This document shows, piece after piece, positions 9,089-18,185 of a stretch of 64,000 nucleotides of DNA. The position numbers and the translations under genes are program-made. Every line of letters starts with the position of its first letter. The stretch's first letter is position 1. The stretch comes from an uncultured Lachnospiraceae bacterium. Lineage in GTDB: Bacteria; Bacillota; Clostridia; Lachnospirales; Lachnospiraceae. Below the pieces are notes generated by a model. It was not told the origin of the DNA, ran no database searches, and saw only the letters and a program-made list of their open reading frames with translations. The stretch lies in contig CAQGLR010000015.1 in NCBI GenBank assembly GCA_948794795.1, positions 1 through 64,000 of the forward strand, given 5' to 3'.

Positions 9089-9167
9089 CATCTATCCTTT
9101 AGCACGGAGATGCTATTTCTATCTTCCTACTGAGGGCAAACTGGAAACAGAATCCAGCTTCCTTTCT
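9077..9167 (-). ncRNA. Antisense RNA of second toxin module
   Basis: On the minus strand TTGCAA (9197-9202), 17 bp, TATAAT (9174-9179); start near 9167. It ends at a 12-bp perfect stem (GAAATAGCATCT/AGATGCTATTTC, 9082-9119) followed by TTTTT. It covers the toxin stop codon and 3' untranslated region. Confidence 0.7.
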
Positions 9168-9185
9168 GAGTAAATTATACAACAT

Positions 9186-9213
9186 GGGGCTTTGCTTTGC
9201 AAGCCCCTTTTAT
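9186..9213 (+). terminator. Terminator of second toxin mRNA
   Basis: GGGGCTT/AAGCCCC stem around TGCTTTGC, followed by TTTTATAT. It overlaps the antisense promoter, as in copy one. Confidence 0.65.
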
Positions 9214-9241
9214 ATATCATATTAATATCATTTAAAGAGTA

Positions 9242-9273
9242 AAACAGGCTGTATGCTTCCATACAGCCTGTTT
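9242..9273 (-). terminator. Terminator of the 9338-10219 gene
   Basis: A 14-bp perfect stem (AAACAGGCTGTATG with CATACAGCCTGTTT) around a 4-nt loop, with TTTT on the minus strand. Confidence 0.75.
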
Positions 9274-9337
9274 ACATATATTGCCTGCAAAATTCCACGG
9301 TATAACATTTGATATAGCTTAAAAAGCCTGGCTTAAA

Positions 9338-10219
9338 TTATTTCTCTGACTTATAAAGTGCTGCAACCTGCTTATCAGTAAGAGCCTTGTTCCAAAGCTT
9401 AACTTCATCATAGCAGCCCTTGAATGGGATATCCCATGCATTGATACCTAAGTAGAACCTGTTGCTGTTTGTCATTGTCTTGTTAGCTACTGTACCATTG
9501 CCATAAAGTTCACCATTTACATATGTCCATCCATGGTGGCCCTTAACATATCCGTCAGCACCTTTTTCACCATACTCACAAGTATCCTTTGTATCAACTA
9601 CTAATGTAATATGTACCCATTTACCTTTAGTTATTGCCGACTTTTCTACCCAGTTGCCATCTGCATCCTGTGCGCAGTACCATGGGAACTCATCATTCTT
9701 GCCACCTGTTATTCCATGTGACCAGATATATGGGTCTCCACCATTGTCATGGTCTGTCCTGTGTGTAATAGATACCCAGTGTGTATTCTTAGGGTCTGTA
9801 ATCTTATTTCCTGTGAAGAAAATTGTCATAAAGTTACTCATGCTGTTATCAGCTTTTACCCAGAATGAAATTGTCCATGGACCAGTTCCAAGTTTAACAT
9901 TCTTAAGCTCTGCGCCATAAGAAGAAGAACGGTCTAAGTAAAGAGCCTTGCCCTTCTTGCCTTTAACATATTTAAGCTTAACTTTCTTTGCCTGTGATGC
10001 CTCAGGAAGTACACCTGTTTCACTATTGCCTGTTGTATAACTTGTAGTATCTCCCTTACGTGCAACTGCTACTACATTCTTGTTAGCTTTGTCCATGTTG
10101 AAATTATACTTTGGTGCTGGAACCTTTGCTGCTGCATCAGCTGTTGTTGTGTTTGCGTATGTAGCGCCGCCTAAAAGTAATGCAGCTGCCAGTACGCCAC
10201 TTAAAAACTTCTTAAACAT
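9338..10219 (-). CDS. Secreted single-domain LamG protein (293 aa)
   Basis: Signal peptide (about 1-30, ending ADAA), then one LamG/concanavalin-A-like fold to the C-terminus. Visible landmarks are W-T-I-S-F-W-V-K in the middle and the closing YDEVKLWNKALTDKQVAALY pattern. No catalytic domain or anchor is seen. GGAGGAG precedes the ATG. It has its own promoter and terminator, so it is monocistronic between the toxin modules and the GH43 genes. A role in binding arabinan or cell-wall glycan is inferred from fold and location. Confidence 0.8.
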   Translation of the reverse strand: MFKKFLSGVLAAALLLGGATYANTTTADAAAKVPAPKYNFNMDKANKNVVAVARKGDTTSYTTGNSETGVLPEASQAKKVKLKYVKGKKGKALYLDRSSSYGAELKNVKLGTGPWTISFWVKADNSMSNFMTIFFTGNKITDPKNTHWVSITHRTDHDNGGDPYIWSHGITGGKNDEFPWYCAQDADGNWVEKSAITKGKWVHITLVVDTKDTCEYGEKGADGYVKGHHGWTYVNGELYGNGTVANKTMTNSNRFYLGINAWDIPFKGCYDEVKLWNKALTDKQVAALYKSEK

Positions 10220-10236
10220 AATTAAACTCCTCCTTT

Positions 10237-10291
10237 ATGAAACGTTCATTGATTTCTAAAATATTTTAACATTTAGTGCAATATTTGTCAA
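10237..10291 (-). promoter_or_regulatory. Promoter and palindromic operator of the 9338-10219 gene
   Basis: On the minus strand TTGACA (10286-10291), 17 bp, TAAAAT (10263-10268). Just downstream of the expected start is the dyad ATGAAACGTTCAT (10237-10249) with a central CG, the kind of site used by LacI-family repressors (inference). Confidence 0.65.
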
Positions 10292-10377
10292 TACTTTATG
10301 TAAAAAATATGAATAAATTAAGTTTTTTATGTGAACATTATAGTAAAAATTACCAAAGACAGTTTAAAAGGCTTAAA

Positions 10378-12294
10378 TTATTTCATCTTAAGCTTTATAA
10401 CATTAGCCTGGCTGTAAACTTTTCCATCATCACTTTCTGAATAACTGCGTATACGGAAATAATATGTTTTGCCACTCTTTAATTTCTTGCCTTTGTATGT
10501 ATATGATGTCTTAGAAGCAGATACATCTTTAATCTTTGTATAGCTTCCTGCTTTCTTCTGGCTATATGCAAGCTCATATCCGTCACATTGACCTGCTTTT
10601 TTCCATGTAAATTTAACAGAATTAACATTCTTAGCTTTTTTAGCTGTACCCTTAAACGAAGCTACTTTGCCTGGAACTGCTGGTTCTTGTGGTTCATCTA
10701 CACTAACTCCTGGAACATCTGCTTTATCCATATAGAATGTAACATCCTTTACATTACTTCCATCACTTAAAGCTAGTACACCATTCTTTATGGACAAGTA
10801 ATTTCCTGGTTTATGGACACTTTCCAATGACACACCTTTTCCTGCCTGCATCTGTACTGTACGGAAAGTCTGCCTTCTTGCTGTCTTAGACATACCTGTA
10901 GTATCTTGTGCAAGTGCAACATTACCATCATCATCAACAGTAATATAAAGCCCTGGTTTATTCTCAGATTCAATAGAAACATATGCATCATTTGCCTTAT
11001 CAGCTTTGCCCTGCCTTATAACCCATAAACCGTCTGCTGCCTCTGTACCCTTATTCTCACCAATAATTACAGATTTATATGGATACGCTTTATCATCACT
11101 TGAGTTCACAAATGTTTCATGTGAGAGTTCTGCCCCTGATGAAGTATAAATCTTTGAAGCAGTACCACTTATTCCTGTTGCAGTTTCAGGTATTGGCTGT
11201 ACAGAGCCGTCTTCATTAAAATGTACCTCTGTTATACATGCTGTCCTGCGGTAGCCATTGCCGCCTGGAAGTGAACCATTATGGTAAATAAAATATGTCT
11301 TGCCGCCAAAATCAAATACCGCCATATGGTTTGTATTAGATGTTGCAGCAGGAGGCATAAGTATACTGCCAAATTCCCATTTGCCATCAAGCAGGTCATC
11401 TGTTGTAGCATATGCCATCTGTTCCCTCCAGCCATAAGCATAGAACAGGTAGTATTTGCCATAATACTTACCATCAGCATCCTTACGCCTGTAAATCCAA
11501 GGAGCTTCTGTATATGTAGATGGTGCCGCCATTTCAATAACATCCGCTTCTTTGCTGTTATAGCCAAATGTTATCTGTCCGTCGCCATTAATATCCTTTA
11601 TGGACATCATATCCTCATTCAGTTCACATGAAAAATTCTTGCCATTGCCCCAGTTAAGATAACGGTGCTCCTCACCTTTGTCATCCGTTTCAATCCATAC
11701 TGTAGGGTCAATATCATTCCATCCGCTTGTTTCTTTTGTTGTAAAATCTCCTTTTACAAGAGGCTCACCTTTATCCACAAACGGGCCTGTTGGAGTGTCT
11801 GACACTGCAACACCTATTGACTGCTTACCTGCTGATGTTGCATCCCATGTACAATGATAGAAGTAATACCTGTCTTTGCCAGCCTCTTTGTCATAATGCT
11901 TCGCAACCTGTCCTGCCCATGCAGATACCTCATCCTTAGCCCATGGTATAGACTTTTTATCAGCTTTCATTATGATACCTTCGTATTTCCAGTTTACAAG
12001 GTCCTTTGTTGAATAGCACTGCCATTCAGGAATCTCATATGCTGTGCCGCTTTTGGATGCATCATGCCCCTGGTACATGTAAACTGTATCCCCGTCTACA
12101 AGTACTGCAGGGTCACCTCCATATATAAGGTTTCCTTCTGTGTCATACCCTCCTATAGGGTTTCCTGTTGTACACTTATCAAGGATTATATCCTTGGCAG
12201 CCTCTGCCGCTGTACTCTCTTTAAAATTACCTGGAGCTGCTGTAATAATAAGGCTTAACATAAGTGAGCCTGCTACCAGTTTTCTTTTTAACAT
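10378..12294 (-). CDS. Secreted GH43 arabinanase/arabinofuranosidase with AbfB-like and FN3 domains (638 aa)
   Basis: Glycoside hydrolase family 43, a five-bladed propeller enzyme cleaving arabinan or arabinoxylan side chains. Signal peptide about 1-33. The three family-43 acids are visible: base Asp61 in YGGDPAV, modulator Asp196 in NDIDPTVW and acid Glu263 in YTEAPWIY. A trefoil-like domain follows (about 415-530, with PGNYLSI and DVTFYM), which resembles the arabinofuranose-binding AbfB/CBM42 domain, then a fibronectin-III-like C-terminal domain (about 545-638). It is close in sequence to the GH43 encoded just upstream (12394-14535) and probably co-transcribed with it. The exact bond cut cannot be read from sequence. 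Confidence 0.85.
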   Translation of the reverse strand: MLKRKLVAGSLMLSLIITAAPGNFKESTAAEAAKDIILDKCTTGNPIGGYDTEGNLIYGGDPAVLVDGDTVYMYQGHDASKSGTAYEIPEWQCYSTKDLVNWKYEGIIMKADKKSIPWAKDEVSAWAGQVAKHYDKEAGKDRYYFYHCTWDATSAGKQSIGVAVSDTPTGPFVDKGEPLVKGDFTTKETSGWNDIDPTVWIETDDKGEEHRYLNWGNGKNFSCELNEDMMSIKDINGDGQITFGYNSKEADVIEMAAPSTYTEAPWIYRRKDADGKYYGKYYLFYAYGWREQMAYATTDDLLDGKWEFGSILMPPAATSNTNHMAVFDFGGKTYFIYHNGSLPGGNGYRRTACITEVHFNEDGSVQPIPETATGISGTASKIYTSSGAELSHETFVNSSDDKAYPYKSVIIGENKGTEAADGLWVIRQGKADKANDAYVSIESENKPGLYITVDDDGNVALAQDTTGMSKTARRQTFRTVQMQAGKGVSLESVHKPGNYLSIKNGVLALSDGSNVKDVTFYMDKADVPGVSVDEPQEPAVPGKVASFKGTAKKAKNVNSVKFTWKKAGQCDGYELAYSQKKAGSYTKIKDVSASKTSYTYKGKKLKSGKTYYFRIRSYSESDDGKVYSQANVIKLKMK

Positions 12295-12343
12295 AATAAT
12301 CCCCCTTGCCGCCTCTGCGGCTAAAATAATAACATTAAGACTG

Positions 12344-12384
12344 AATGTATCTTAACCAGCATTACCTTCTGGCTGTGATACATC
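12344..12384 (-). terminator. Intercistronic hairpin between two GH43 genes
   Basis: Inverted repeat with arms GATACATC/AATGTATC and an inner AACCAG/CTGGCT stem. It lacks a U tract, so it is more likely an attenuator or processing site. A second small GCCGC/GGCGGC hairpin (about 12309-12322) lies next to the ribosome site of the downstream gene. Confidence 0.4.
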
Positions 12385-12393
12385 TCCTGTCCT

Positions 12394-14535
12394 CTATTTG
12401 ATTTTCACCTTAACAGTTGCATATGCACTGTACTCTGTCTTACCATTAAACTCCTTATAACTTCTTACACTGAAATAATATGTCTTACCTGTCTTTAATA
12501 CCTTTTCTGTATCTTCATATGTACAGCTTACGCCATCTGTTTCGGCAATATACTCATAGCCTTTGCCCTTCTTTGTACTATAATATGCCTCATATCCCAG
12601 AGCTCCTGAAGCCTTCTTCCATGTAAGCTTTACAGTCTTCGTCTTTTTACCAGAGACTTTTACTTTAAGGTTCTTTACTTTTGCTGCCTTTTGAACAACT
12701 GACACCTCAAGGTTTGTTGACTTTGTAACACCTCCTTCTGCATATGTAATTACAAGTGCCTTTTTGCCAGACTTTGAAGTATCTATATCTGTTGCATTAC
12801 TTGTAAAATCTGTAACATCCTTTGTTGTGCCATTTGCATAAACAGCTGTTACTGTTACATTTTTAGTATTTACCTTTTCACCCACATGGAACTGCTTCTT
12901 GCTTATTGTAGCAGCAACAGAGCGCAAACTTGTGTCATTTTCATCAAATCCAAGATAAAATGTTGAAGCTGTCTTGTCACTTCCATCTGCAAGTACAAGC
13001 TTTCCATTAAATATTGCCAGGTAATTGCCTGGATAAGCAACACTTTCAAAAGAAATACCCTTTTCATCATCAAGTCCCTTTACTGACCTGAATGTCTGTT
13101 TTGCAGATGTATCTGCTGAACCATCAGTATCCTGTGACAGCATTACCTTAGAACTGTTCTGTGCCGTTATATATAAACCAGGCTTATTTTCAGACTGTAT
13201 AGAAACATATGCCGCTTTACCTGCATCTGCTTTACCATCCATAAAAAGCCACTGTGCATCATCTTCATTCTCACCAAGTCCTGAACCAACTTCAAGGTTT
13301 ATTGGGTAATCCCCGTCTGAATTTGTGTTCCTAAGTGTTTTATGTGACAGTGTTTTGCCTGAATTAGTATAAAGTACAGATGTATTGCCAAAAAGCCCTG
13401 CTGCTGTTTCAGGTATCTCCTGTACAGTGCCATCCTCATTAAATTTAATTTCTGCAAGGTTAGCTACACGGCGGTATCCGTTGCCTCCTGGCAGTGCACC
13501 GTTGTGGTAAAGGAAATACGTTTTACCTTGGAAATCAAATACTCCCATATGGCTTGTATTGGATGTTGCATTTGGAGGCATAAGGACACTTCCAAATTCC
13601 CACTCACCATCTAAAAGATTATCTGTCATGGCATATGCAGACTGCTCCCTCCAGCTGTGTGCATAGAATAAATAATACTTTCCATAATATTTGCCATTCT
13701 CATCCTGGCGCCTGTAAAGCCATGGTGCTTCTGTAAATGATGGAAGGCTCTTCTGTATAATATCAGCATCTTTAGATGATTTCCCACATGTAATCTTCCC
13801 ATCACCATTAAGGTCCTTTACTGTAACCATATCTTCTTCAAGTTCACATATATAGAATATTCCATTGCCCCATGCGAGATAACGGTGCTCCTCACCATTC
13901 TCATCTGTTTCAATCCACGCAGTAGGGTCAATATCATTCCAGTTACTTGTCTGTGGCTCTGTAACTGTACCTTTCACTATAGGCTCACCCTTGTCCACAA
14001 AAGGCCCTGTAGGGCTGTCTGACACTGCAACACCTATTGACTGCTTGCCTTGTGAGGTTTTATCCCATGTACAATAGTAGAAGTAATATTTATCTTTGTA
14101 TTTAATTGTCTGTGCTGCCCATGCTGCATCATCAAAGCTTCTCCATGGTATATCTGTTGCCTCCATAATAGGGCCTTCATATTTCCATTCTTTTAAATCT
14201 TTGGTAGAATAGCATATCCAGCCTGTAATGCTGTATGCATCTTCCTTAGCTACATCACGCCCCGTATAAAGGTAAACTGTATCACCATCCACCATTATTG
14301 CAGGGTCTCCTCCATATATAAGGCTGCCATCTGTGTCATACCCCCCTATTGGGTTGCTTGCAATATTCCTTTCCATTGCAACCTCATCATCTGCAAGCGT
14401 TTCCCCATTCTGTGCTGCAAGTGCCACAGCGTCTGAACTTCCTGCGCTGCTTTCACTTGCATTGCATCCACATGTAAGTGATGTAATAGCAAGTCCTGCA
14501 ACAAGGGCTGGAACAATAACCTTCTTTCTTCTCAT
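12394..14535 (-). CDS. Lipoprotein-like GH43 with AbfB-like, Ig-like and FN3 domains (713 aa)
   Basis: The ATG at 14535 is chosen because GGAGAGGAGAGGAAG precedes it and MRRKK begins a signal peptide; the open frame extends 11 codons further without support. The signal ends T-C-G-C near Cys24, an unusual but possible lipobox that would tether it to the membrane. The catalytic triad of family 43 is present: Asp77 (GGDPAI), Asp203 (NDIDPTAW), Glu269 (FTEAPWLY). Then come an AbfB-like trefoil (about 425-545), a Big_3-type Ig domain and a fibronectin-III-like domain. Paralogue of 10378-12294, first gene of that pair, facing the GH43 at 14840 across a divergent promoter region. Confidence 0.85.
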   Translation of the reverse strand: MRRKKVIVPALVAGLAITSLTCGCNASESSAGSSDAVALAAQNGETLADDEVAMERNIASNPIGGYDTDGSLIYGGDPAIMVDGDTVYLYTGRDVAKEDAYSITGWICYSTKDLKEWKYEGPIMEATDIPWRSFDDAAWAAQTIKYKDKYYFYYCTWDKTSQGKQSIGVAVSDSPTGPFVDKGEPIVKGTVTEPQTSNWNDIDPTAWIETDENGEEHRYLAWGNGIFYICELEEDMVTVKDLNGDGKITCGKSSKDADIIQKSLPSFTEAPWLYRRQDENGKYYGKYYLFYAHSWREQSAYAMTDNLLDGEWEFGSVLMPPNATSNTSHMGVFDFQGKTYFLYHNGALPGGNGYRRVANLAEIKFNEDGTVQEIPETAAGLFGNTSVLYTNSGKTLSHKTLRNTNSDGDYPINLEVGSGLGENEDDAQWLFMDGKADAGKAAYVSIQSENKPGLYITAQNSSKVMLSQDTDGSADTSAKQTFRSVKGLDDEKGISFESVAYPGNYLAIFNGKLVLADGSDKTASTFYLGFDENDTSLRSVAATISKKQFHVGEKVNTKNVTVTAVYANGTTKDVTDFTSNATDIDTSKSGKKALVITYAEGGVTKSTNLEVSVVQKAAKVKNLKVKVSGKKTKTVKLTWKKASGALGYEAYYSTKKGKGYEYIAETDGVSCTYEDTEKVLKTGKTYYFSVRSYKEFNGKTEYSAYATVKVKIK

Positions 14536-14559
14536 AACTTCCTCTCCTCTCCAAAAATT

Positions 14560-14608
14560 TAAAAACACCCAGCATACTCCTGTGGGATACCCTGGCAGGC
14601 TGTATGCT
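14560..14608 (-). promoter_or_regulatory. Leader hairpin with T-run upstream of GH43 gene
   Basis: In the roughly 120-nt leader, AGCATAC pairs with GTATGCT and further inner pairs, followed on the minus strand by GTTTTTAAATTTTT. It looks like an intrinsic terminator placed before the gene, so it may work as an attenuator. Confidence 0.45.
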
Positions 14609-14664
14609 TATATACTGCATTGACAAGTTTAGAAAAACCAAAAATATTTTATGGTTTATGCAAC

Positions 14665-14693
14665 ATTATAACCAATCAATAGAAAATATGCAA
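14665..14693 (-). promoter_or_regulatory. Promoter of the 12394-14535 GH43 gene
   Basis: On the minus strand TTGCAT (14688-14693), 17 bp, TATAAT (14665-14670). Confidence 0.65.
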
Positions 14694-14732
14694 TATTTGC
14701 TGTAAATTTCATATAAATTTTTATACATTTTT

Positions 14733-14804
14733 CCTAATTGGTATAATTTATTTTAGCATTTTGTTTATTTTTTTATTGTAAACCATGCATAAATATGCTA
14801 ATCT
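14733..14804 (+). promoter_or_regulatory. Promoter(s) of the 14840-17902 GH43 gene
   Basis: TTGTAA (14776-14781), 17 bp, TAATCT (14799-14804) with extended TGC. A possible second promoter upstream is TTGGTATAAT near 14737. Its surrounding block (AATTGGTATAA, then TTAGCAT) recurs upstream of the 458-2950 gene. Confidence 0.55.
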
Positions 14805-14839
14805 TTACTTAGGTTTTTTAAAAAGGAGGTAAAGCAATA

Positions 14840-17800
14840 ATGAGGAAAAATTTAAAGCAATTAACTTCATGCCTGTTAGCGGCTGCACTTGTAGCAGTGC
14901 CACTAACAAGCCCGCTGGTACAGGCACCGCTGTCTGTACAGGCAGCAGATGCAGCATTAACAGCTTCACCATCACGTGTTTCTGTACATGACCCGTCTAT
15001 TATGGAAGCAACAGATGGTACATACTATGTATTTGGCTCACATATTGATGCTGCCAAGTCCAAAGACCTTGTAAACTGGACTACATTTACTAATGGATAT
15101 ACTTCATCCAACAATGCAATTTTTGGTGACCTTTCCAAGAACCTTGCTAAACCTTTTAAATGGGCAGGTGAAAATGACTGTGACAGCAGAGGCGGATTTT
15201 CAGTATGGGCTCCTGATGTATTTTACAATAAAGACTATGTAAATGCAGACGGGACTACAGGTGCATATATGATGTACTTCTGTACTACATCAACATATAA
15301 GCGCTCTGTTATAGCTTTTGGTGTATCACAGAATGTTGAAGGTCCTTACACTTGTGTTGACACCCTTGTTTATTCTGGTTTCACCAAGAACAAAGCAAAT
15401 GACCCAGGAAGTAAAATTGATACAAAGTATACCAATACAAATATTGGTGGACTTATTGAAAATGGCACACTTAAAGATGGTGTTAATGACAAATGGTTTT
15501 ATAAGGATGGTACAGGCTATGACACAGCTTATGCACCGAATGCCATTGACCCTACTCTCTTTTATGACAAAAATGGCAAGCTCTGGATGACATATGGCTC
15601 ATGGTCTGGTGGTATTTTCATTCTTGAAATTGACCCTAAGACAGGTCTTGCTATTTATCCTGGTAAGAACTCAACTACAGCAGACGGGCTTGTTGTTGAT
15701 GAATATTTTGGGACACGTATTGCTGGCGGATATACTAAATCAGGAGAGGGTCCTTATATACTCTATGATAGTGAATCAGATTACTATTACCTTTATGTTT
15801 CTTATGAAGCCCTCAATGCTGGAGGCGGATATAATATGCGTCTCTTCCGTTCTAAGTCACCAGACGGCCCTTACCTTGATGCCGCAGGCAACAATGCTGC
15901 ACTTACAGGCAGGGTGGACAATACTGGAATTGGTATAAAAGTAATGGGCAATTATAAGTTCTCTTCCCTTGAGAAAGCATACAAGGCACCAGGGCACAAT
16001 TCAGCCTTTATTGATTCAGACGGGCAGAAATACCTTATATACCATACACGTTTTGACAACAGTGGTGAACTCCACCAGGTACGTGTACACCAGCAGTTTA
16101 TTAATGAACAGGGATGGCCTGTTACCGCAGTATTTGAAAATAAAGGGGACAGAATTTCCAATACTGGCTACACAGCAAATGATATAGTTGGTGACTATGA
16201 ATTTATCAACCATGGCACAAGCAATGACAGAGACAGTTATACAAACTCTAAAAATATTAAACTTAATGCTGATGGCACAATTTCAGGTGATATTAGTGGT
16301 ACATGGACATCAAAGGACAACTCTTATTATATGAGTGCTGTTATTGATGGCATTACTTATAGTGGTGTATTCTTTGCACAGCATGATGAATCTGCAGCAT
16401 GCAGCAAAGTTATGACATTTACTGCTATTGGTACAGATAATAAAACTATCTGGGGTGTAAAGAAAGAGTTATTTAATGTAGGTGATTCAGAGATTCTTGA
16501 AAGAGCTGTTGATGAATTAAACAACTCAAATATAATACCTTCAAAAACCCTTTCTGACATTGTACTTCCTTCAGAAGCATCCAACAAAGCTAAAATTACA
16601 TGGTCATCAAGTATGACATCTGTAATATCAAACGATGGAAAGGTAACACGTCCTGAAAAAGAAGAAAGTGTTGTACTTACTGCTACAATAACTTTTGGTA
16701 CAGCTACAGACACAAAATCATTTACAACTACTGTACTGCCAGCAAATGTTATTCCTGATTATAAATATGACTTTGAATCAGCCAATGGCAAAGAAATTGC
16801 AGACAGTGGAAGCACTGGCCAGGCTGCTGCACTTGTAGGGGATGCATATATTGAAAAAGCTGCACTTGCAGGAAATGTCCTTACAATAAAGAATAGTGAT
16901 GGTGAGCAGGGCAAAAACTATCTGTCACTTCCTTCCGATATGTTTAAAAACGTTGATAAATCTGGATTTACAGTAAGCATGTGGACAAAGCAAGACAATT
17001 CTACATTAGAAGATTCTGCTTTATTTGAAGCTAAGACTTCATCTTCTTATGACAACCTGCCTATGACTTCACTCCATGCAGGTGCATTTGCAGATTACAG
17101 AAGCCATGAAGCATCTATGAATGGTTCATTAGGCCTTCTGCCTGAACCTGGTGAATGGACACATATTGCATACACTATTGCATCTGATGGCATAAAGGTA
17201 TATGTAAATGGTGATTTAAGAAATACTAATACATTTAACTTAACACCAGGGCTTGCCAATGAAATTATCTCACAGATGGATGATATACGTATCGGAAGTG
17301 GCACAATTTCAGCATCTTCTGATGTATCAAATGTAAGTTTTGACGATATAGAGTTCTACTCTGTTGCATTAGATGCTGGTACAATTTCTTCAAAATACAA
17401 TGAAGTTAAAAATTCACATCCTAATGTAAAGCTTTCTGCTTCAAAAAGTACAATATACGCAGGCGGAGATACATCCAAGACTTCAAAATTAAGTATTGAC
17501 TGCGGTCTTGATTATACTGTTTCTTATAGCTCATCAGATGATTCTGTTGCAACAGCAGACGGAACAGGTACTGTTACAGCAAAGAAAGCAGGCACTGTTA
17601 CAATTACTGCAAGCATTACAGCTAATGGTGAAACATTTGACATTACCAGGAAGATAACTGTAAAGAAAGCCAGCCTTAAGTTCTCAAAGAAAACAACTTC
17701 TTTAAAAGTTAAGAAAACAACAACCTTTAAAGTAAAAGGAAATGGCCTTAAAGCTAATAAAGTTAAATGGTCTTCTTCCAAACCTGCTGTACTTTCTATT

Positions 17801-17902
17801 AAACAGAACGGCAAAGCAACAGCTAAAAAAGCAGGTACTGCTACAATCACAGCTAAATACAATGGATTTAAAATATCTGTAAAAGTTAAAGTAAAAAAAT
17901 AA
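14840..17902 (+). CDS. Secreted GH43 endo-arabinanase with LamG and Ig-like domains (1020 aa)
   Basis: AAGGAGG precedes the start. Signal peptide about 1-36. The GH43 domain (about 45-450) has Asp51 in VHDPSI, Asp237 in NAIDPTLF and Glu303 in GEGPYI. It carries the C-terminal beta-barrel found in endo-alpha-1,5-arabinanases (about 455-545, ending TFTAIGTDNKTIWGVK). Then come an atrophied Ig-like domain (about 555-635), a LamG domain (about 640-855), a Big_2 domain (about 870-945) and a second Big_2-like, lysine-rich domain to the end. The long tail suggests wall-bound attack on polymeric arabinan with glycan-binding help. It resembles the lipoprotein at 36472-38088 over the catalytic part. 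Endo action is inferred from subfamily resemblance. Confidence 0.87.
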   Translation: MRKNLKQLTSCLLAAALVAVPLTSPLVQAPLSVQAADAALTASPSRVSVHDPSIMEATDGTYYVFGSHIDAAKSKDLVNWTTFTNGYTSSNNAIFGDLSKNLAKPFKWAGENDCDSRGGFSVWAPDVFYNKDYVNADGTTGAYMMYFCTTSTYKRSVIAFGVSQNVEGPYTCVDTLVYSGFTKNKANDPGSKIDTKYTNTNIGGLIENGTLKDGVNDKWFYKDGTGYDTAYAPNAIDPTLFYDKNGKLWMTYGSWSGGIFILEIDPKTGLAIYPGKNSTTADGLVVDEYFGTRIAGGYTKSGEGPYILYDSESDYYYLYVSYEALNAGGGYNMRLFRSKSPDGPYLDAAGNNAALTGRVDNTGIGIKVMGNYKFSSLEKAYKAPGHNSAFIDSDGQKYLIYHTRFDNSGELHQVRVHQQFINEQGWPVTAVFENKGDRISNTGYTANDIVGDYEFINHGTSNDRDSYTNSKNIKLNADGTISGDISGTWTSKDNSYYMSAVIDGITYSGVFFAQHDESAACSKVMTFTAIGTDNKTIWGVKKELFNVGDSEILERAVDELNNSNIIPSKTLSDIVLPSEASNKAKITWSSSMTSVISNDGKVTRPEKEESVVLTATITFGTATDTKSFTTTVLPANVIPDYKYDFESANGKEIADSGSTGQAAALVGDAYIEKAALAGNVLTIKNSDGEQGKNYLSLPSDMFKNVDKSGFTVSMWTKQDNSTLEDSALFEAKTSSSYDNLPMTSLHAGAFADYRSHEASMNGSLGLLPEPGEWTHIAYTIASDGIKVYVNGDLRNTNTFNLTPGLANEIISQMDDIRIGSGTISASSDVSNVSFDDIEFYSVALDAGTISSKYNEVKNSHPNVKLSASKSTIYAGGDTSKTSKLSIDCGLDYTVSYSSSDDSVATADGTGTVTAKKAGTVTITASITANGETFDITRKITVKKASLKFSKKTTSLKVKKTTTFKVKGNGLKANKVKWSSSKPAVLSIKQNGKATAKKAGTATITAKYNGFKISVKVKVKK

Positions 17903-17924
17903 AATACATTAAAACCAATTTACC

Positions 17925-17960
17925 AAAGGGGCAGGACAAAAATCCTGTCCCTTTATTTTA
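17925..17960 (+). terminator. Terminator of the 14840-17902 GH43 gene
   Basis: AAAGGG-GCAGGA pairs with TCCTGTCCCTTT around CAAAAA, followed by ATTTTAT. Confidence 0.75.
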
Positions 17961-18103
17961 TATAACTATATATGTTCTGCCTATTTACACATGTATAAAT
18001 TATTTTAAATTATAATAAATATGTTTTATGTCATTTTGCACAAATGCTTCTAAGCTAAACAACAAAAGGCTTTCATAATTCCCGGCATTATTTACAAAAA
18101 AAC

Positions 18104-18152
18104 CTAAATTTATTTAGATTTATTTGACTATATTACTTTTTTTATATATAAT
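18104..18152 (+). promoter_or_regulatory. Promoter and palindrome upstream of ArsR-like regulator
   Basis: TTGACT (18124-18129), 17 bp, TATAAT (18147-18152). Immediately upstream is the perfect palindrome CTAAAT-TT-ATTTAG (18104-18117), a plausible autoregulatory site. Confidence 0.6.
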
Positions 18153-18185
18153 GAACTTAAATATAACAGGAAAGAAGGTAGCACT

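Noticed and set aside
14795..14815. cre site for catabolite control near the GH43 promoter
   Set aside because: No sequence here meets the TGWAANCGNTNWCA pattern; no cre was convincingly seen at any arabinan promoter in the window.
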